A DNA stretch of 39,426 bases from Neisseriaceae bacterium (GTDB lineage: Bacteria > Pseudomonadota > Gammaproteobacteria > Burkholderiales > Neisseriaceae): NCBI GenBank assembly GCA_017934045.1, contig JAGBKK010000014.1:1-39426 (forward strand), written 5' to 3'. The notes under the pieces are model-generated. The model worked only from the letters and a program-made list of their open reading frames with translations. It was not told the DNA's origin and searched no databases. The position numbers and the translations under genes are program-made. Shown in pieces: positions 15,233 through 24,420 of the stretch. The first letter of the stretch is position 1. Each line of letters opens with the position of its first letter.

Positions 15233-15247
15233 TTCAGGCTGCCTGAA
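15233..15247. repeat. DNA uptake sequence (DUS), perfect 15-mer
   Basis: Eighteen bases after the tig stop. A GTAGGGTGGGCATTCTTGCC hairpin-type repeat (15254-15276, stem GGTGGGCA/TGCCCACC region) follows immediately. Confidence 0.9.
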
Positions 15248-15312
15248 AAATTGTAGGGTGGGCATTCTTGCCCACCATCACGGCAGAAAATTTTAACTTT
15301 GCCTTATGGCTC

Positions 15313-15385
15313 GTTGAAACTTCAACTTGATTGCTTTGCAATCCTTTATTTACTGCGTAAATAAAGATTTTGACTGCGTCAAAAT
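15313..15385. repeat. Array of four back-to-back perfect hairpins
   Basis: Four short palindromic stems abut one another: GTTGAA-ac-TTCAAC (15313-15326), GATTGC-ttt-GCAATC (15329-15343), CTTTATTTAC-tgc-GTAAATAAAG (15344-15366) and ATTTTGAC-tgc-GTCAAAAT (15367-15385). All but about a dozen of the 73 bases are paired. The stems are unrelated in sequence. The array lies between tig and clpP, just before a DUS. Confidence 0.85.
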
Positions 15386-15395
15386 AAGTTTCGTT

Positions 15396-15410
15396 TTCAG
15401 GCAGCCTGAA
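15396..15410. repeat. DNA uptake sequence (DUS), perfect 15-mer
   Basis: Directly downstream of the four-hairpin array, in the clpP leader. Confidence 0.9.
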
Positions 15411-15493
15411 AAGTTTTTATCACTCCTATCAGGGCATTTTGGCGTGCTGACACACCCCACCCTGCAAATTGTTTTCAACGAAAGGATTTTCCT

Positions 15494-16114
15494 ATGTTAG
15501 ACAGTAGTATCAACAATATGTTAGTGCCTATGGTCGTAGAACAAAGCGGACGCGGTGAGCGAGCGTATGATATTTACTCTCGCTTACTTAAAGAACGCAT
15601 TGTGTTTATGGTAGGACCTGTAACCGATGAATCTGCCAACTTGGTGGTGGCACAGTTGCTGTTTTTAGAAAGCGAAAATCCTGATAAAGATATTTATTTG
15701 TATATCAACTCGCCTGGCGGTTCAGTTACCGCAGGTTTGTCGATTTACGACACGATGAATTTCATCAAACCTGATGTGGCAACCTTGTGCTTGGGGCAAG
15801 CTGCCAGTATGGGGGCATTTCTCTTGTCTGCTGGGGCAAAAGGCAAACGCTTTGCTCTGCCGAATAGTCGCATTATGATTCATCAACCCTTGTTGGGCGG
15901 CTTATCAGGGCAAGCATCTGATATTGAAATTCACGCCAAAGAACTTCTAAAAATCAAACAAAAACTCAATCAGTTAATGGCAAACCACACGGGTCGTCCT
16001 TTGGCTGATTTAGAAAAAGACACCGACCGCGATAATTTTATGTCGGCAGACGAAGCCGCCGCATACGGTTTAGTCGATAAAGTGATTGCCAACCATAATG
16101 ATACGAAAGGTTAA
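15494..16114 (+). CDS. clpP: ATP-dependent Clp protease proteolytic subunit
   Basis: The serine peptidase that degrades proteins fed to it by ClpX. The 206 residues contain the triad at Ser105 ([11 protein letters not shown]), His130 (MIHQP) and probably Asp180 (DTDRDNF). [13 protein letters not shown] is the substrate-strand motif. Compared with E. coli there appears to be one extra leucine after the histidine motif (HQPLLGG). AAAGGA precedes the start. clpX starts two bases after the stop, so the two are cotranslated. Confidence 0.97.
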   Translation: MLDSSINNMLVPMVVEQSGRGERAYDIYSRLLKERIVFMVGPVTDESANLVVAQLLFLESENPDKDIYLYINSPGGSVTAGLSIYDTMNFIKPDVATLCLGQAASMGAFLLSAGAKGKRFALPNSRIMIHQPLLGGLSGQASDIEIHAKELLKIKQKLNQLMANHTGRPLADLEKDTDRDNFMSADEAAAYGLVDKVIANHNDTKG

Positions 16115-16116
16115 GT

Positions 16117-17373
16117 ATGAGTGATCAACGAAAATGCGACTTCTGCGGCAAAAATGAAGAATCGGTGGAAATGCTGATTGAGGGCAAAAAAGCCTGCATT
16201 TGCGACCAGTGTATTGCCGAATGTAATGCCTTGTGCGACAAAGCATACGAACCCAACACAGGCGACAACACGCCGTTATCGATTGAAAGCGGTGCACCAC
16301 TGCCCACACCACGCGAAATTTCAGCCCATTTGGACGATTATGTCATCGGTCAAGAACAAGCCAAAAAATCGTTGGCAGTGGCGGTGTATAACCACTATAA
16401 ACGCCTGCAATATCCCAAAGCACCAAATAATGTGGAAATTGCCAAAAGCAATATTTTGCTGATTGGTCCCACAGGTTCAGGCAAAACCTTGCTCGCACAA
16501 ACTTTGGCACGCAAATTAGATGTGCCGTTTGTGATGGCAGACGCAACCACCTTAACCGAAGCAGGTTATGTGGGCGAAGATGTGGAGCAAATCTTAACTA
16601 AATTGCTGAATACTTGTGATTTTAATGTGGAAAAAGCCCAAAAAGGCATTGTTTATATTGACGAAATCGACAAAATCGCTCGCAAAAGCGAAAATCCGTC
16701 TATCACACGAGATGTGTCAGGCGAAGGCGTGCAACAAGCCTTGTTAAAACTGATTGAAGGCACAGTGGCTTCCGTTCCCCCACAAGGCGGACGCAAACAC
16801 CCCAACCAAGACTTCATCAATATCGACACTTCTAATATCCTATTTATCTGCGGCGGAGCGTTTGACGGCTTGGAAAAAATCATTCGCCGCCGTTCCGAAA
16901 AAGGCGGTATCGGCTTTGGTGCAGAAGTGGTGAGCAAAGTTGAATCGGAAGACATTGGCAAAATTTTCGCCCAAGTCGAACCCGAAGACTTAATCAAATT
17001 CGGCTTAATTCCTGAACTCATCGGTCGTTTGCCTGTTTTAACCACTTTGGAAGAGTTGGACGAAGACGCATTAGTGAATATTCTCACCCAACCGAAAAAC
17101 GCTTTGGTCAAACAATACCAAGCCCTGTTTGCGATGGAGGGCGTGCAGTTAGAAATTCAACCGTCTGCCCTGCGTGCGATTGCCAAAATCACGATGGAAC
17201 GCAAAACAGGAGCAAGGGGCTTGCGTTCGGTGTTGGAAGATGTACTTTTGGACACAATGTACACCCTACCAGACCGCAAAAACATTACCCAAGTGATTGT
17301 GAATAAAGCCGTTATCGACAAAAAACAACCGCCAAAATTGGTGTATGAAGATGACGATAAAAAGTCGGCGTGA
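16117..17373 (+). CDS. clpX: ATP-dependent Clp protease ATP-binding subunit ClpX
   Basis: An AAA+ unfoldase that delivers substrates to ClpP. The 418 residues start with the C4 zinc-binding domain (CDFCGK and CICDQC), followed by Walker A GPTGSGKT, Walker [11 protein letters not shown], the pore-loop GYVGEDVE, and sensor motifs including [11 protein letters not shown], the region that contacts ClpP. Family length. It ends the tig/clpP/clpX block and is followed by a strong terminator at 17386. Confidence 0.97.
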   Translation: MSDQRKCDFCGKNEESVEMLIEGKKACICDQCIAECNALCDKAYEPNTGDNTPLSIESGAPLPTPREISAHLDDYVIGQEQAKKSLAVAVYNHYKRLQYPKAPNNVEIAKSNILLIGPTGSGKTLLAQTLARKLDVPFVMADATTLTEAGYVGEDVEQILTKLLNTCDFNVEKAQKGIVYIDEIDKIARKSENPSITRDVSGEGVQQALLKLIEGTVASVPPQGGRKHPNQDFINIDTSNILFICGGAFDGLEKIIRRRSEKGGIGFGAEVVSKVESEDIGKIFAQVEPEDLIKFGLIPELIGRLPVLTTLEELDEDALVNILTQPKNALVKQYQALFAMEGVQLEIQPSALRAIAKITMERKTGARGLRSVLEDVLLDTMYTLPDRKNITQVIVNKAVIDKKQPPKLVYEDDDKKSA

Positions 17374-17385
17374 TGACGAATAAGC

Positions 17386-17413
17386 AAAAAGACTTGTAGG
17401 CACAAGTCTTTTT
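17386..17413 (+). terminator. Rho-independent terminator after clpX
   Basis: AAAAAGACTTGT pairs with ACAAGTCTTTTT around loop AGGC and runs into T residues. Confidence 0.85.
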
Positions 17414-17430
17414 TTGTGGAACATAAATTT

Positions 17431-17445
17431 TTCAGGCAGCCTGAA
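17431..17445. repeat. DNA uptake sequence (DUS), perfect 15-mer
   Basis: Just beyond the clpX terminator, upstream of the clpB promoter. Confidence 0.9.
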
Positions 17446-17465
17446 AGTTTTTTTCATCTTATCCC

Positions 17466-17494
17466 TTGACATTTTCAAAATCAATCTTATTTAT
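17466..17494 (+). promoter_or_regulatory. Candidate clpB promoter
   Basis: A perfect TTGACA (17466-17471) is followed after 17 bases by ATTTAT, a weak -10. CCCTTGACA could also be read as part of a heat-shock -35, but no convincing sigma-32 -10 (CCCCAT-type) follows. Confidence 0.4.
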
Positions 17495-17533
17495 TTTCCT
17501 AATTGTAAATTCAAATTTGAAAGGAATACACAA

Positions 17534-20107
17534 ATGAGATTTGATAAATTAACCGCCAAGTTTCAGGCTGCCTTGCAGGACGCTCAAAGTATGGCGTTGG
17601 CGGGCGACTGTGGATTTATTGAAGCGGTGCATTTAATGCACGCCTTGTTGCAAGATAATGATAGCAGTGTGGCGAGTGTTTTGGCTCATAGCGGTGCGAA
17701 TGTGTCGCTTATTCGCCAAGAAATTGATAAAGCAATCAAAAACTTACCCAAAGTTTCAGGCAATGGCGGGGAAATTTCGGTTTCTCGTGAGTTGGGCAAT
17801 ATTCTTAATCTCACCGATAAGGAAGCCGCCAAACGCCAAGACGCTTATATTTCTACCGAGTTATTTCCGTTAGCGGCTTTGCAAGAAAACGGCGAATTGT
17901 CGCGTATTTTGAAAAAAGCAGGTGTGGTTTCAGGCAGCCTGAAAGCGTCTATTGACGCTATTCGTGGTGGTACGGCTGTGGATAATCCGAATGCGGAAGA
18001 CAGTCGAGACGCTTTGAAAAAATATACGCTTGATTTAACCCAAAGGGCAAGGGAAGGTAAGTTAGACCCTGTCATCGGACGCGATGATGAAATTCGCCGT
18101 GCCATTCAGGTGTTGCAACGGCGAACGAAAAATAATCCTGTGTTAATCGGTGAGCCTGGTGTGGGCAAAACGGCGATTGTCGAGGGTTTGGCTCAACGCA
18201 TTGTTAATGGCGAAGTGCCTGAATCCTTAAAAAACAAACGCTTGCTGGTTTTGGATTTGGCGGCGTTAATTGCTGGGGCGAAGTTTCGTGGCGAGTTTGA
18301 AGAACGCTTAAAAGCGGTGCTGAATGATTTAGCCAAAGATGACGGCAGAACGCTGATTTTTATTGATGAAATTCATACGCTTGTGGGTGCAGGCAAGGCG
18401 GACGGTGCAATGGACGCTGGCAATATGTTAAAACCTGCATTAGCAAGGGGCGAATTGCACTGTATCGGGGCAACCACTTTGGACGAATATCGTCAATATA
18501 TTGAAAAAGACGCAGCGTTAGAACGCCGTTTCCAAAAGGTTTTAGTGGGTGAGCCGTCTGTTGAAGACACGATTGCCATTTTGCGTGGTTTGCAAGAACG
18601 CTATGAAATTCATCATAAAGTGGAAATCACCGACCCTGCGATTGTGGCAGCGGCGGAATTGTCTGACCGTTATATCACCGACCGTTTTTTGCCTGATAAG
18701 GCGATTGATTTAATTGATGAAGCCGCCAGTCGCATTAAAATGGAAATGGATTCCGAACCCGAAGAAATGGAGAAACTCAACCGCAACATTATTCGCCTGA
18801 AAATGGAAAAAATGCACTTGGAAAAGGAAAAAGATGATGCCAGCCGCAAACGCTTGGCGTTGATTGAAGACGAAATGAGTGCGTTGGAGAAAAAATATGC
18901 GGATTTATCCGAAATTTGGAAAAGCGAAAAAGCCGCAGGCGTTTCTTCGGCAGATTTGAAACAGCAAATTGATGAAATCAATACCAAAATTCAAATTGCG
19001 ATGCGTCAAGGCAATTATGAAGAAGCGTCTAAATTGCAATATGGCGAGTTGCCGAAATTGCAACAACGCCTGAACGATGCAGACAATGGAGCGAAAAAGG
19101 CGGATAAAAATACGCTGTATCGCACCGAAGTGGGGGCGGAAGAAATTGCCGAAATTGTCAGCCGAATGACAGGCATTCCTGTTGCCAAAATGATGGAGGG
19201 CGAACGCGATAAGTTATTGAGAATGGAAGAAGTTTTGCACCAAAAAGTCATCGGACAAGACGAAGCCGTCAAAGCGGTGGCAGACGCAATTCGCCGTTCT
19301 CGTTCAGGCTTATCCGACCCAAATCGCCCTTACGGCAGTTTCTTATTTTTAGGTCCGACTGGCGTGGGCAAAACCGAGTTGTGCAAAGCGTTGGCAGGCT
19401 TTTTGTTCGACAGCGTTGATCATCTCATTCGCATTGATATGTCCGAATATATGGAAAAACACGCCGTAGCACGCTTAATCGGTGCACCGCCAGGCTATGT
19501 GGGCTATGAAGAGGGCGGTTACTTAACCGAACAAGTCCGCCGCAAGCCGTATAGCGTGATTTTGTTGGACGAAGTGGAAAAAGCCCATCCTGATGTGTTT
19601 AACATTCTCTTGCAAGTGTTAGATGACGGTCGTTTAACAGACGGACAAGGCAGAACGGTGGATTTTAAAAACACCGTGATTGTGATGACTTCCAACATAG
19701 GCAGCCTGAAAATTCAGGCAGCCGAAACGCAGGATTATTCAGCGGTGAAAGATATGGTAATGGAAGAAGTCAAAGCCCACTTCCGCCCCGAACTCATCAA
19801 CCGCATTGACGAAATCACGGTTTTCCACGCGTTAAGCCAAAACCATATTCGCGAAATTGCCAAAATCCAGTTACAGGCTTTGCGAAACCGCTTGGAAAAA
19901 GTGGGCGTAGGTTTGGAAATGACGGACGAAGCATTGGATTTCATCGCCCAAACAGGCTTCGACCCTGTATATGGTGCAAGACCGTTGAAGAGAGCCATTC
20001 AGTCGGAAATTGAAAACCCATTAGCCAAAAAACTCTTGGCAGGCGACTATCCACCGAATAGCACGGTGAATATTTCGGTTGTGGATAACAAAATTATGTT
20101 TGCGTGA
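17534..20107 (+). CDS. clpB: ATP-dependent disaggregase ClpB
   Basis: A hexameric AAA+ chaperone that rescues aggregated proteins with DnaK. ATG 17534 follows GAAAGGAATAC and gives 857 residues, the same length as the E. coli protein; the open frame further upstream is untranslated leader. Visible are the N domain ([17 protein letters not shown]), NBD1 Walker A GEPGVGKT and Walker B LIFIDEIH, the coiled-coil middle domain (about 400-520, [13 protein letters not shown]), NBD2 Walker A GPTGVGKT, and the sensor-2 [12 protein letters not shown] (17929-17943) is carried in the linker after the N domain as SGSLKAS; near 19700 a broken DUS pair encodes [10 protein letters not shown]. Confidence 0.97.
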   Translation: MRFDKLTAKFQAALQDAQSMALAGDCGFIEAVHLMHALLQDNDSSVASVLAHSGANVSLIRQEIDKAIKNLPKVSGNGGEISVSRELGNILNLTDKEAAKRQDAYISTELFPLAALQENGELSRILKKAGVVSGSLKASIDAIRGGTAVDNPNAEDSRDALKKYTLDLTQRAREGKLDPVIGRDDEIRRAIQVLQRRTKNNPVLIGEPGVGKTAIVEGLAQRIVNGEVPESLKNKRLLVLDLAALIAGAKFRGEFEERLKAVLNDLAKDDGRTLIFIDEIHTLVGAGKADGAMDAGNMLKPALARGELHCIGATTLDEYRQYIEKDAALERRFQKVLVGEPSVEDTIAILRGLQERYEIHHKVEITDPAIVAAAELSDRYITDRFLPDKAIDLIDEAASRIKMEMDSEPEEMEKLNRNIIRLKMEKMHLEKEKDDASRKRLALIEDEMSALEKKYADLSEIWKSEKAAGVSSADLKQQIDEINTKIQIAMRQGNYEEASKLQYGELPKLQQRLNDADNGAKKADKNTLYRTEVGAEEIAEIVSRMTGIPVAKMMEGERDKLLRMEEVLHQKVIGQDEAVKAVADAIRRSRSGLSDPNRPYGSFLFLGPTGVGKTELCKALAGFLFDSVDHLIRIDMSEYMEKHAVARLIGAPPGYVGYEEGGYLTEQVRRKPYSVILLDEVEKAHPDVFNILLQVLDDGRLTDGQGRTVDFKNTVIVMTSNIGSLKIQAAETQDYSAVKDMVMEEVKAHFRPELINRIDEITVFHALSQNHIREIAKIQLQALRNRLEKVGVGLEMTDEALDFIAQTGFDPVYGARPLKRAIQSEIENPLAKKLLAGDYPPNSTVNISVVDNKIMFA

Positions 20108-20116
20108 TGGTAGCGT

Positions 20117-20151
20117 TTCAGGCTGCCTGAAAGTGTTTCAGGCAGCCTGAA
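20117..20151. repeat. Two DUS copies in opposite orientation after clpB
   Basis: Perfect 15-mers at 20117-20131 and 20137-20151, separated by AGTGT. Each is self-complementary and they can also pair with each other. They begin nine bases after the clpB stop and may act as a weak terminator; no T-run follows directly. Confidence 0.85.
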
Positions 20152-20273
20152 TTTTACTTGTTGCCATTGTGCGGTTGTTTGACGATACTAAAAAACAACA
20201 CCACTTTGTGCCATTTATCCGCCTTTTTCTTACTGTTTCTTGTCGCAGCTATATAATCCAATCAATTTATGAC

Positions 20274-20306
20274 ATTAGTCGCTTATATTATTGAGTAATG
20301 ACTAAT
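20274..20306. repeat. Inverted repeat ATTAGTC ... GACTAAT
   Basis: A 7-bp perfect inverted repeat separated by 19 AT-rich bases, in the 270-base gap between clpB and rfaE2. It might be an operator or the base of a leader structure. Nothing else in that gap is recognisable besides the DUS copies. Confidence 0.3.
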
Positions 20307-20362
20307 ATAAAACTTATTTGTCGCCTATCGTTTTAACCTGTAAAATAATGTGTTTTTTATAT

Positions 20363-20377
20363 TTCAGGCAGCCTGAA
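20363..20377. repeat. DUS abutting the rfaE2 start codon
   Basis: The sequence reads GCCTGAA-ATG: the DUS occupies the whole ribosome-binding region. Confidence 0.9.
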
Positions 20378-20869
20378 ATGTTTGAGTTTCCCACGCCCGA
20401 TTTTGAACGCAAAATCATTGCTCCTGAATGCTTGCCGCAGGCATTGAAACAGATTCAACGCCCTTTGGTTTTTACCAACGGTTGCTTTGATATTCTGCAT
20501 GCGGGGCATGTGGCTTATTTGGCACAGGCAAAATCTTTGGGGAACAGTTTGATTGTGGCGTTGAATACAGACGCTTCGGTCAAACGGCAGGGCAAGGGGG
20601 CTGACCGTCCGATTAACTCGTTAGCTAATCGTATGACGGTGATGGCGGCTTTGCAAAGTGTTGATTTAGTAACCTTTTTTGATGAAGATACACCGTTTAA
20701 TTTGATTGAACTGATTAAACCTGAAATCTTGGTCAAAGGTGGCGATTGGCAGCCTGAAAACATTGTGGGAGCGGCTCAAACAGTCGCCCGTGGCGGTAAA
20801 GTATTTTCGATTCCTTTTATACACCAAACTTCGACTACGGCAGTTTTAGAGAAAATACGCAGTTTTTAA
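20378..20869 (+). CDS. rfaE2: D-glycero-beta-D-manno-heptose 1-phosphate adenylyltransferase
   Basis: Adds AMP to heptose 1-phosphate to make ADP-heptose for the lipopolysaccharide or lipooligosaccharide core. The 163-residue protein is the stand-alone C-terminal (cytidylyltransferase-like) half of HldE, with NGCFDILHAGH (the HxGH nucleotide-binding motif), ALNTDASVKRQGKGADRPI and the closing HQTSTTAVLEKIR. The kinase half must be encoded elsewhere, as in Neisseria. ATG 20378 is chosen because the protein aligns from there; upstream in-frame codons only translate the DUS. No Shine-Dalgarno is present. Confidence 0.92.
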   Translation: MFEFPTPDFERKIIAPECLPQALKQIQRPLVFTNGCFDILHAGHVAYLAQAKSLGNSLIVALNTDASVKRQGKGADRPINSLANRMTVMAALQSVDLVTFFDEDTPFNLIELIKPEILVKGGDWQPENIVGAAQTVARGGKVFSIPFIHQTSTTAVLEKIRSF

Positions 20870-20894
20870 CTATTTGTTTTTATGGGTAAATCTT

Positions 20895-22700
20895 ATGAAC
20901 GAAAGCATGCAAGACTTAATGAATAATCCGATAAATTCTTCTTTTGACGATGAACAATCTTCCTATATTGACGCAGACGCTTTATGGCTGATTTTGGCTG
21001 ACGGCAAACCGCATAGCGTTGCGGATTTGTGCAATCAGTTGAAAACGGACGCAGGTGGCATTAACCGTTATCGTATGACGCTGCCTGAAAATGTGCGTGA
21101 AAACTTAAAACAGGGAGACGGTTTTTGGCAGTTGAAAACGCCGTCTGTGGTGTTTCGTGAAAGCGATTTTGTGGAATTTGCTCAAACCGAAGAAATTCCT
21201 GTGTCGGTGGTGGCTGAATGTGATTCCACAAACGCCTTATTGGATGAAAAAGTAAAAACCGCAATGGCTGCGGACGAAAATTTGAACCCTGACTTTTTGA
21301 AACAAGCGATTGTCGCTAATCGGCAAACCGCACCGTATGGTCAAAGAGGGCGTGCGTGGGTGGCAAAACCTGGCGATTGTTTGTCGTTTAGTTTGTCGAT
21401 TTTTTCGCGTCGCCCACGCAATCAAACTTCTGCGATGCCTTTGGTGGTGGCGTTAAGTTGTCAAAAAGTACTCCGCCGTTTTGGTATTGATGCCAAAATC
21501 AAATGGCCCAACGATATTATGGTGGGCAGTGAAAAAATCGCAGGCATTTTAATTGAAAGTATCCCACACGCCACAGGCGGACATATTTGCATTATTGGCG
21601 TGGGCTTGAATTTTCAAGCCCCAGAAGTTGAAGGCAGAAGCACTGCTGGCGTGTGGCAATTTGCACCTGATGTGCGTCCTGAACCTTTACTCAAAGCCCT
21701 AATCCACGAAATTAATCGTGATATTCAATTTTTCTTTATTCATACTTTCTCCACTTTCCAAACGGCTTACACCGCAGGCTGCCGTGATATTGGGCAAGAT
21801 GTGGTGATTATGCGTGATGAAAAAAGCATTGCCGAAGGCAAAGTGTTGGGCGTTGATGGCACAGGTGCATTGCTGTTAGAAGCAGGCGGCGAAGTGAAAA
21901 AAGTCGTCAGTGGCGAAGTATCCTTGCGACATAAAGACGAATCATTTGGTGCAGTGGTCGATCAAATGCTGATTTTGGACTGCGGCAACAGCAAAATCAA
22001 ATGGGCGTGGGTGGTGAATGGCGAAATTGTTGGCACATTTAAAGCACCGTATAATAAATTATCGATTTTGGGCGAATTTTGCCGCCAACATAAAGACATT
22101 AAAAAAATCTACGGTTCAGCCGTGTGCGGACAAATGAAAAAACTGCAAGTTGCCGAACAAGTGTTGCACCGCATAGAATGGTTTGCGTCCGAACAAGTGG
22201 CGTGTGGCATTCGCAACCACTATCGCCACACAGGCGAACACGGTGCAGACCGCTGGTTTAACGCATTAGGGGCAAGACGCTTTTCATCTAATGCCTGCGT
22301 CATTGTCTCCTGTGGCACAGCGATTACTATTGACGCTCTGACCACCACCAATCAATATTTGGGCGGCAGCATTTTGCCAGGCTTTAACTTAATGAAAGAT
22401 TCTCTGTCGAAAAACACTGCCAATTTAGACCGCCCATTCGGTCGCATTTATCCCTTTGCCACCACCACGCCAAACGCCATTGCCAGCGGTATTATGGATG
22501 CAGTTGTGGGGGCATTGATTTTAATGTATGACCGCTTGGTGGAAAAAGAAGAAGGCTTGCCTGTGGATATTATTCTTACAGGTGGCGGTTCATCTCGCAT
22601 TTATCATCATTTACCGCCCCAATTTGTCGCAGGTAAGCATATTGAAATGGTTGAAAATTTAGTTATTTACGGATTATTGAATCGGATACAACAACAATGA
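20895..22700 (+). CDS. birA: Fused biotin-protein ligase BirA / type III pantothenate kinase CoaX
   Basis: Two enzymes in one chain of about 601 residues. The N-terminal part has a winged-helix-like region (about 20-85). It is followed by the biotin ligase, with ECDSTNALL, TAPYGQRGRAW, KWPNDIMVGSEKIAGILIE and a C-terminal SH3-like domain. From about residue 357 comes CoaX, the first enzyme of CoA synthesis, with LDCGNSKIKWAWV, TGEHGADRWFNALGAR, VSCGTAITIDAL and GGSILPGF. The same fusion is known in Neisseria. The start at 20895 (MNESMQ) is likely; the upstream TTG has no support. The stop overlaps the next gene's ATG (ATGA). Confidence 0.93.
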   Translation: MNESMQDLMNNPINSSFDDEQSSYIDADALWLILADGKPHSVADLCNQLKTDAGGINRYRMTLPENVRENLKQGDGFWQLKTPSVVFRESDFVEFAQTEEIPVSVVAECDSTNALLDEKVKTAMAADENLNPDFLKQAIVANRQTAPYGQRGRAWVAKPGDCLSFSLSIFSRRPRNQTSAMPLVVALSCQKVLRRFGIDAKIKWPNDIMVGSEKIAGILIESIPHATGGHICIIGVGLNFQAPEVEGRSTAGVWQFAPDVRPEPLLKALIHEINRDIQFFFIHTFSTFQTAYTAGCRDIGQDVVIMRDEKSIAEGKVLGVDGTGALLLEAGGEVKKVVSGEVSLRHKDESFGAVVDQMLILDCGNSKIKWAWVVNGEIVGTFKAPYNKLSILGEFCRQHKDIKKIYGSAVCGQMKKLQVAEQVLHRIEWFASEQVACGIRNHYRHTGEHGADRWFNALGARRFSSNACVIVSCGTAITIDALTTTNQYLGGSILPGFNLMKDSLSKNTANLDRPFGRIYPFATTTPNAIASGIMDAVVGALILMYDRLVEKEEGLPVDIILTGGGSSRIYHHLPPQFVAGKHIEMVENLVIYGLLNRIQQQ

Positions 22701-23461
22701 AATGGGTATTTGCCATTTTAGTGGCGTTAAATTTAATCGTTTTCACCACCACCATTATTCGACAAATGGTGGTTGCCCCTGTGCAAGCACAGTTGCAACA
22801 AAATCAGCAACAACAAGCACAAGCACCGCAAGACCGTACGATTGTCATACAAACACCACCGCCGCAACTGACGATGCCTAATCCGCCTGTGGCAAACAAT
22901 AATCCAGCACCAGCAAAAGCCAAAGCACCCAAAGCCGACAATAACAACAACAAAAAGTCCGAGTTAATCACAGACAATAAACCCAAAGCCGAACAATCCG
23001 CCCCTAAAAACTGTGGCGGAGCAACGGTTACTTTGAAAGAAGATGATTATCACCGCATTAAAGGTTTATTGTCTAAATGGCCGAACGCTGCCAGCCAATC
23101 GGTTGCTCCCAAAGCCAACACCAACGAACGCAAAGGCACATTTTGGGTAGCGTTAGCCAAAACCCCCACCGAAGACGAAAAAATTTCCTTAATGGCAAAA
23201 AGTTACCGCCCAGTTTCAGAAGGTGGCTACACCGTAGTCGGCAAATTCACCACCCGCTTGGCAGCAGAGGGCTTCCGCTTAAAATTAGACGCAGACGGTT
23301 TCTCCACCCAAGTAGTGGAACAACTATCAGGCAACAGTGAAGCCACCAGCGTTGCCATGGTAACCGTAGCATTTTTAAAAGTTGATGACAACGATGCCGC
23401 ACAAATCAGCGAAATCGTCAAACCATACGCCAAATTAAAACGAAATTCGTGTAAGTCATAA
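22697..23461 (+). CDS. SPOR-like, single-span membrane protein
   Basis: A 254-residue protein with an N-terminal membrane helix (KWVFAILVALNLIVFTTTII), a long disordered Gln, Pro, Ala, Lys and Asn-rich stretch (about 30-105), and a C-terminal domain (about 145-230) resembling a diverged SPOR fold (GTFWVALAKTPTEDE, GGYTVVGKFTTRLAAEGFRLKL). SPOR domains bind peptidoglycan stripped of stem peptides at the septum, so a cell-envelope or division role is plausible but inferred. It overlaps the birA-coaX stop by four bases, as seen in Neisseria, and is translationally coupled. Confidence 0.78.
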   Translation: MKWVFAILVALNLIVFTTTIIRQMVVAPVQAQLQQNQQQQAQAPQDRTIVIQTPPPQLTMPNPPVANNNPAPAKAKAPKADNNNNKKSELITDNKPKAEQSAPKNCGGATVTLKEDDYHRIKGLLSKWPNAASQSVAPKANTNERKGTFWVALAKTPTEDEKISLMAKSYRPVSEGGYTVVGKFTTRLAAEGFRLKLDADGFSTQVVEQLSGNSEATSVAMVTVAFLKVDDNDAAQISEIVKPYAKLKRNSCKS

Positions 23462-23471
23462 AAGATTGACT

Positions 23472-23486
23472 TTCAGGCAGCCTGAA
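23472..23486. repeat. DNA uptake sequence (DUS), perfect 15-mer
   Basis: It begins 11 bases after the SPOR-like gene, just before the long inverted repeat. Confidence 0.9.
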
Positions 23487-23493
23487 ACAAAAT

Positions 23494-23716
23494 CAAGTGT
23501 CAAAAGCGAGATTTTTCCGCAGGAAAAATCGTGGCAATCCAATAAATTGCGAAGCAATTTATCAACGCTGACAAGCGTTGTAACGATATTGCAAAAAGCC
23601 ATTCAGGTTGCCTTTCTTATAAAGATAACAAAGTGTTACAACGCCTTGCGGCGTTGATAAAAAATCTATTGGATTGCCACGATTTGAACTTCATTCAAAT
23701 CTCGCTTTTGACACTG
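23494..23716. repeat. Long inverted repeat built of hairpins
   Basis: Two arms of about 85 bases face each other around a ~50-base centre. Shared arm parts are AGTGTCAAAAGCGAGAT, ATCGTGGCAATCCAATA and TATCAACGC/GCGTTGTAAC. Between them each arm has its own hairpins. Left: GATTTTTCC-gca-GGAAAAATC, ATAAATTGC-gaa-GCAATTTAT and CAACGCT-gaca-AGCGTTG. Right, on its own strand: GATTTGAA-tgaag-TTCAAATC and CAACGCC-gcaa-GGCGTTG. Stem sequences differ between arms while pairing is kept. There is no coding capacity. The gap 23462-23977 otherwise holds two DUS copies, AT-rich sequence (about 23745-23920) and a terminator. Confidence 0.85.
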
Positions 23717-23724
23717 TTTTTTGT

Positions 23725-23739
23725 TTCAGGCTGCCTGAA
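23725..23739. repeat. DNA uptake sequence (DUS), perfect 15-mer
   Basis: It flanks the long inverted repeat on the right. It is the last perfect DUS before a 5.5-kb stretch with none. Confidence 0.9.
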
Positions 23740-23928
23740 CAACAATGTTTGAAAGCTACCAATTTTTTCAAACTGCAAGGGTTTTTGCAAAAAATACTCG
23801 TTTTCCTTGCACTTGTCTATCAATAAATTAAATAAAAATATAATATAATCAAATAATTATAGTTATTGAGCAAACACCAAATTAAATTTTGCATAAGTTT
23901 CTACAAGCATTTTCTTGCAGAAAAACAA

Positions 23929-23958
23929 AAAACATCTCTCACCCAAGAGAGATGTTTT
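23929..23958 (-). terminator. Terminator of the minor pilin operon
   Basis: AAAACATCTCTC pairs with GAGAGATGTTTT around a 6-base loop. On the minus strand it is followed by a T-rich run, so it stops transcription coming from the pil genes. Confidence 0.85.
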
Positions 23959-23977
23959 AACAAGATAAATCGTCAGT

Positions 23978-24403
23978 CTATTTTGTGCGTGCCATGGCGG
24001 TGCATACTGACTTATAAACACAGTTGTCATACTTAAATTCACCAGTGTTGATATTTAAAGTAACTTTGCCACCAAAATTATTAGACTCTTTGGATTGAGC
24101 AGTCAGTACAACTTCATCTTTCCCTTTACTATTTTTAACAATGCCAGCACTCAAATTGTGGTATTTTGCCAAATCGCCACCAACATTCTTATAATCAGCG
24201 GTCGTGCTTGGATATTTTCCACCTTTAAGAAATTCCGCATGTGCGTGTTGTCGTGCTTGGTTTAATAATGCTTTGGCGGTGGTAACACGCCCTTTTTCCA
24301 CATGTTGTCGATAAGACGGCATAGCGATTGTTGCCAATATCGCAATAATCGCCACCACAATCATCACTTCCACCAAAGTAAAACCTCTATCATTCGTGTG
24401 CAT
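23978..24403 (-). CDS. pilX: Type IV minor pilin, fifth gene of the operon
   Basis: A 141-residue prepilin. The start at 24403 follows GGGAGGTGTCAA and gives a short leader MHTNDRG cleaved before FTLVEVMIVVAIIAILATIAMP, with Glu at +5. The globular part ends in a cysteine pair (DNCVYKSVCTAM) that would form the D-region disulfide loop. In Neisseria this position is taken by pilX (meningococcus) or pilL (gonococcus), which affect aggregation and transformation. The sequence looks closer to a PilE-like minor pilin, so the symbol rests on position. A ComP-like DUS receptor is an alternative. Confidence 0.75.
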   Translation of the reverse strand: MHTNDRGFTLVEVMIVVAIIAILATIAMPSYRQHVEKGRVTTAKALLNQARQHAHAEFLKGGKYPSTTADYKNVGGDLAKYHNLSAGIVKNSKGKDEVVLTAQSKESNNFGGKVTLNINTGEFKYDNCVYKSVCTAMARTK

Positions 24404-24420
24404 TTGACACCTCCCATTCA

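Noticed and set aside
17414-17533. Upstream extension of clpB to 17414
   Set aside because: The 40 extra codons translate the DUS and promoter region; ATG 17534 has a good ribosome-binding site and gives the family length.
20117-20151. DUS pair after clpB as a standard terminator
   Set aside because: The pairing is good but no T-run follows on either side; kept only as a repeat with possible weak termination.
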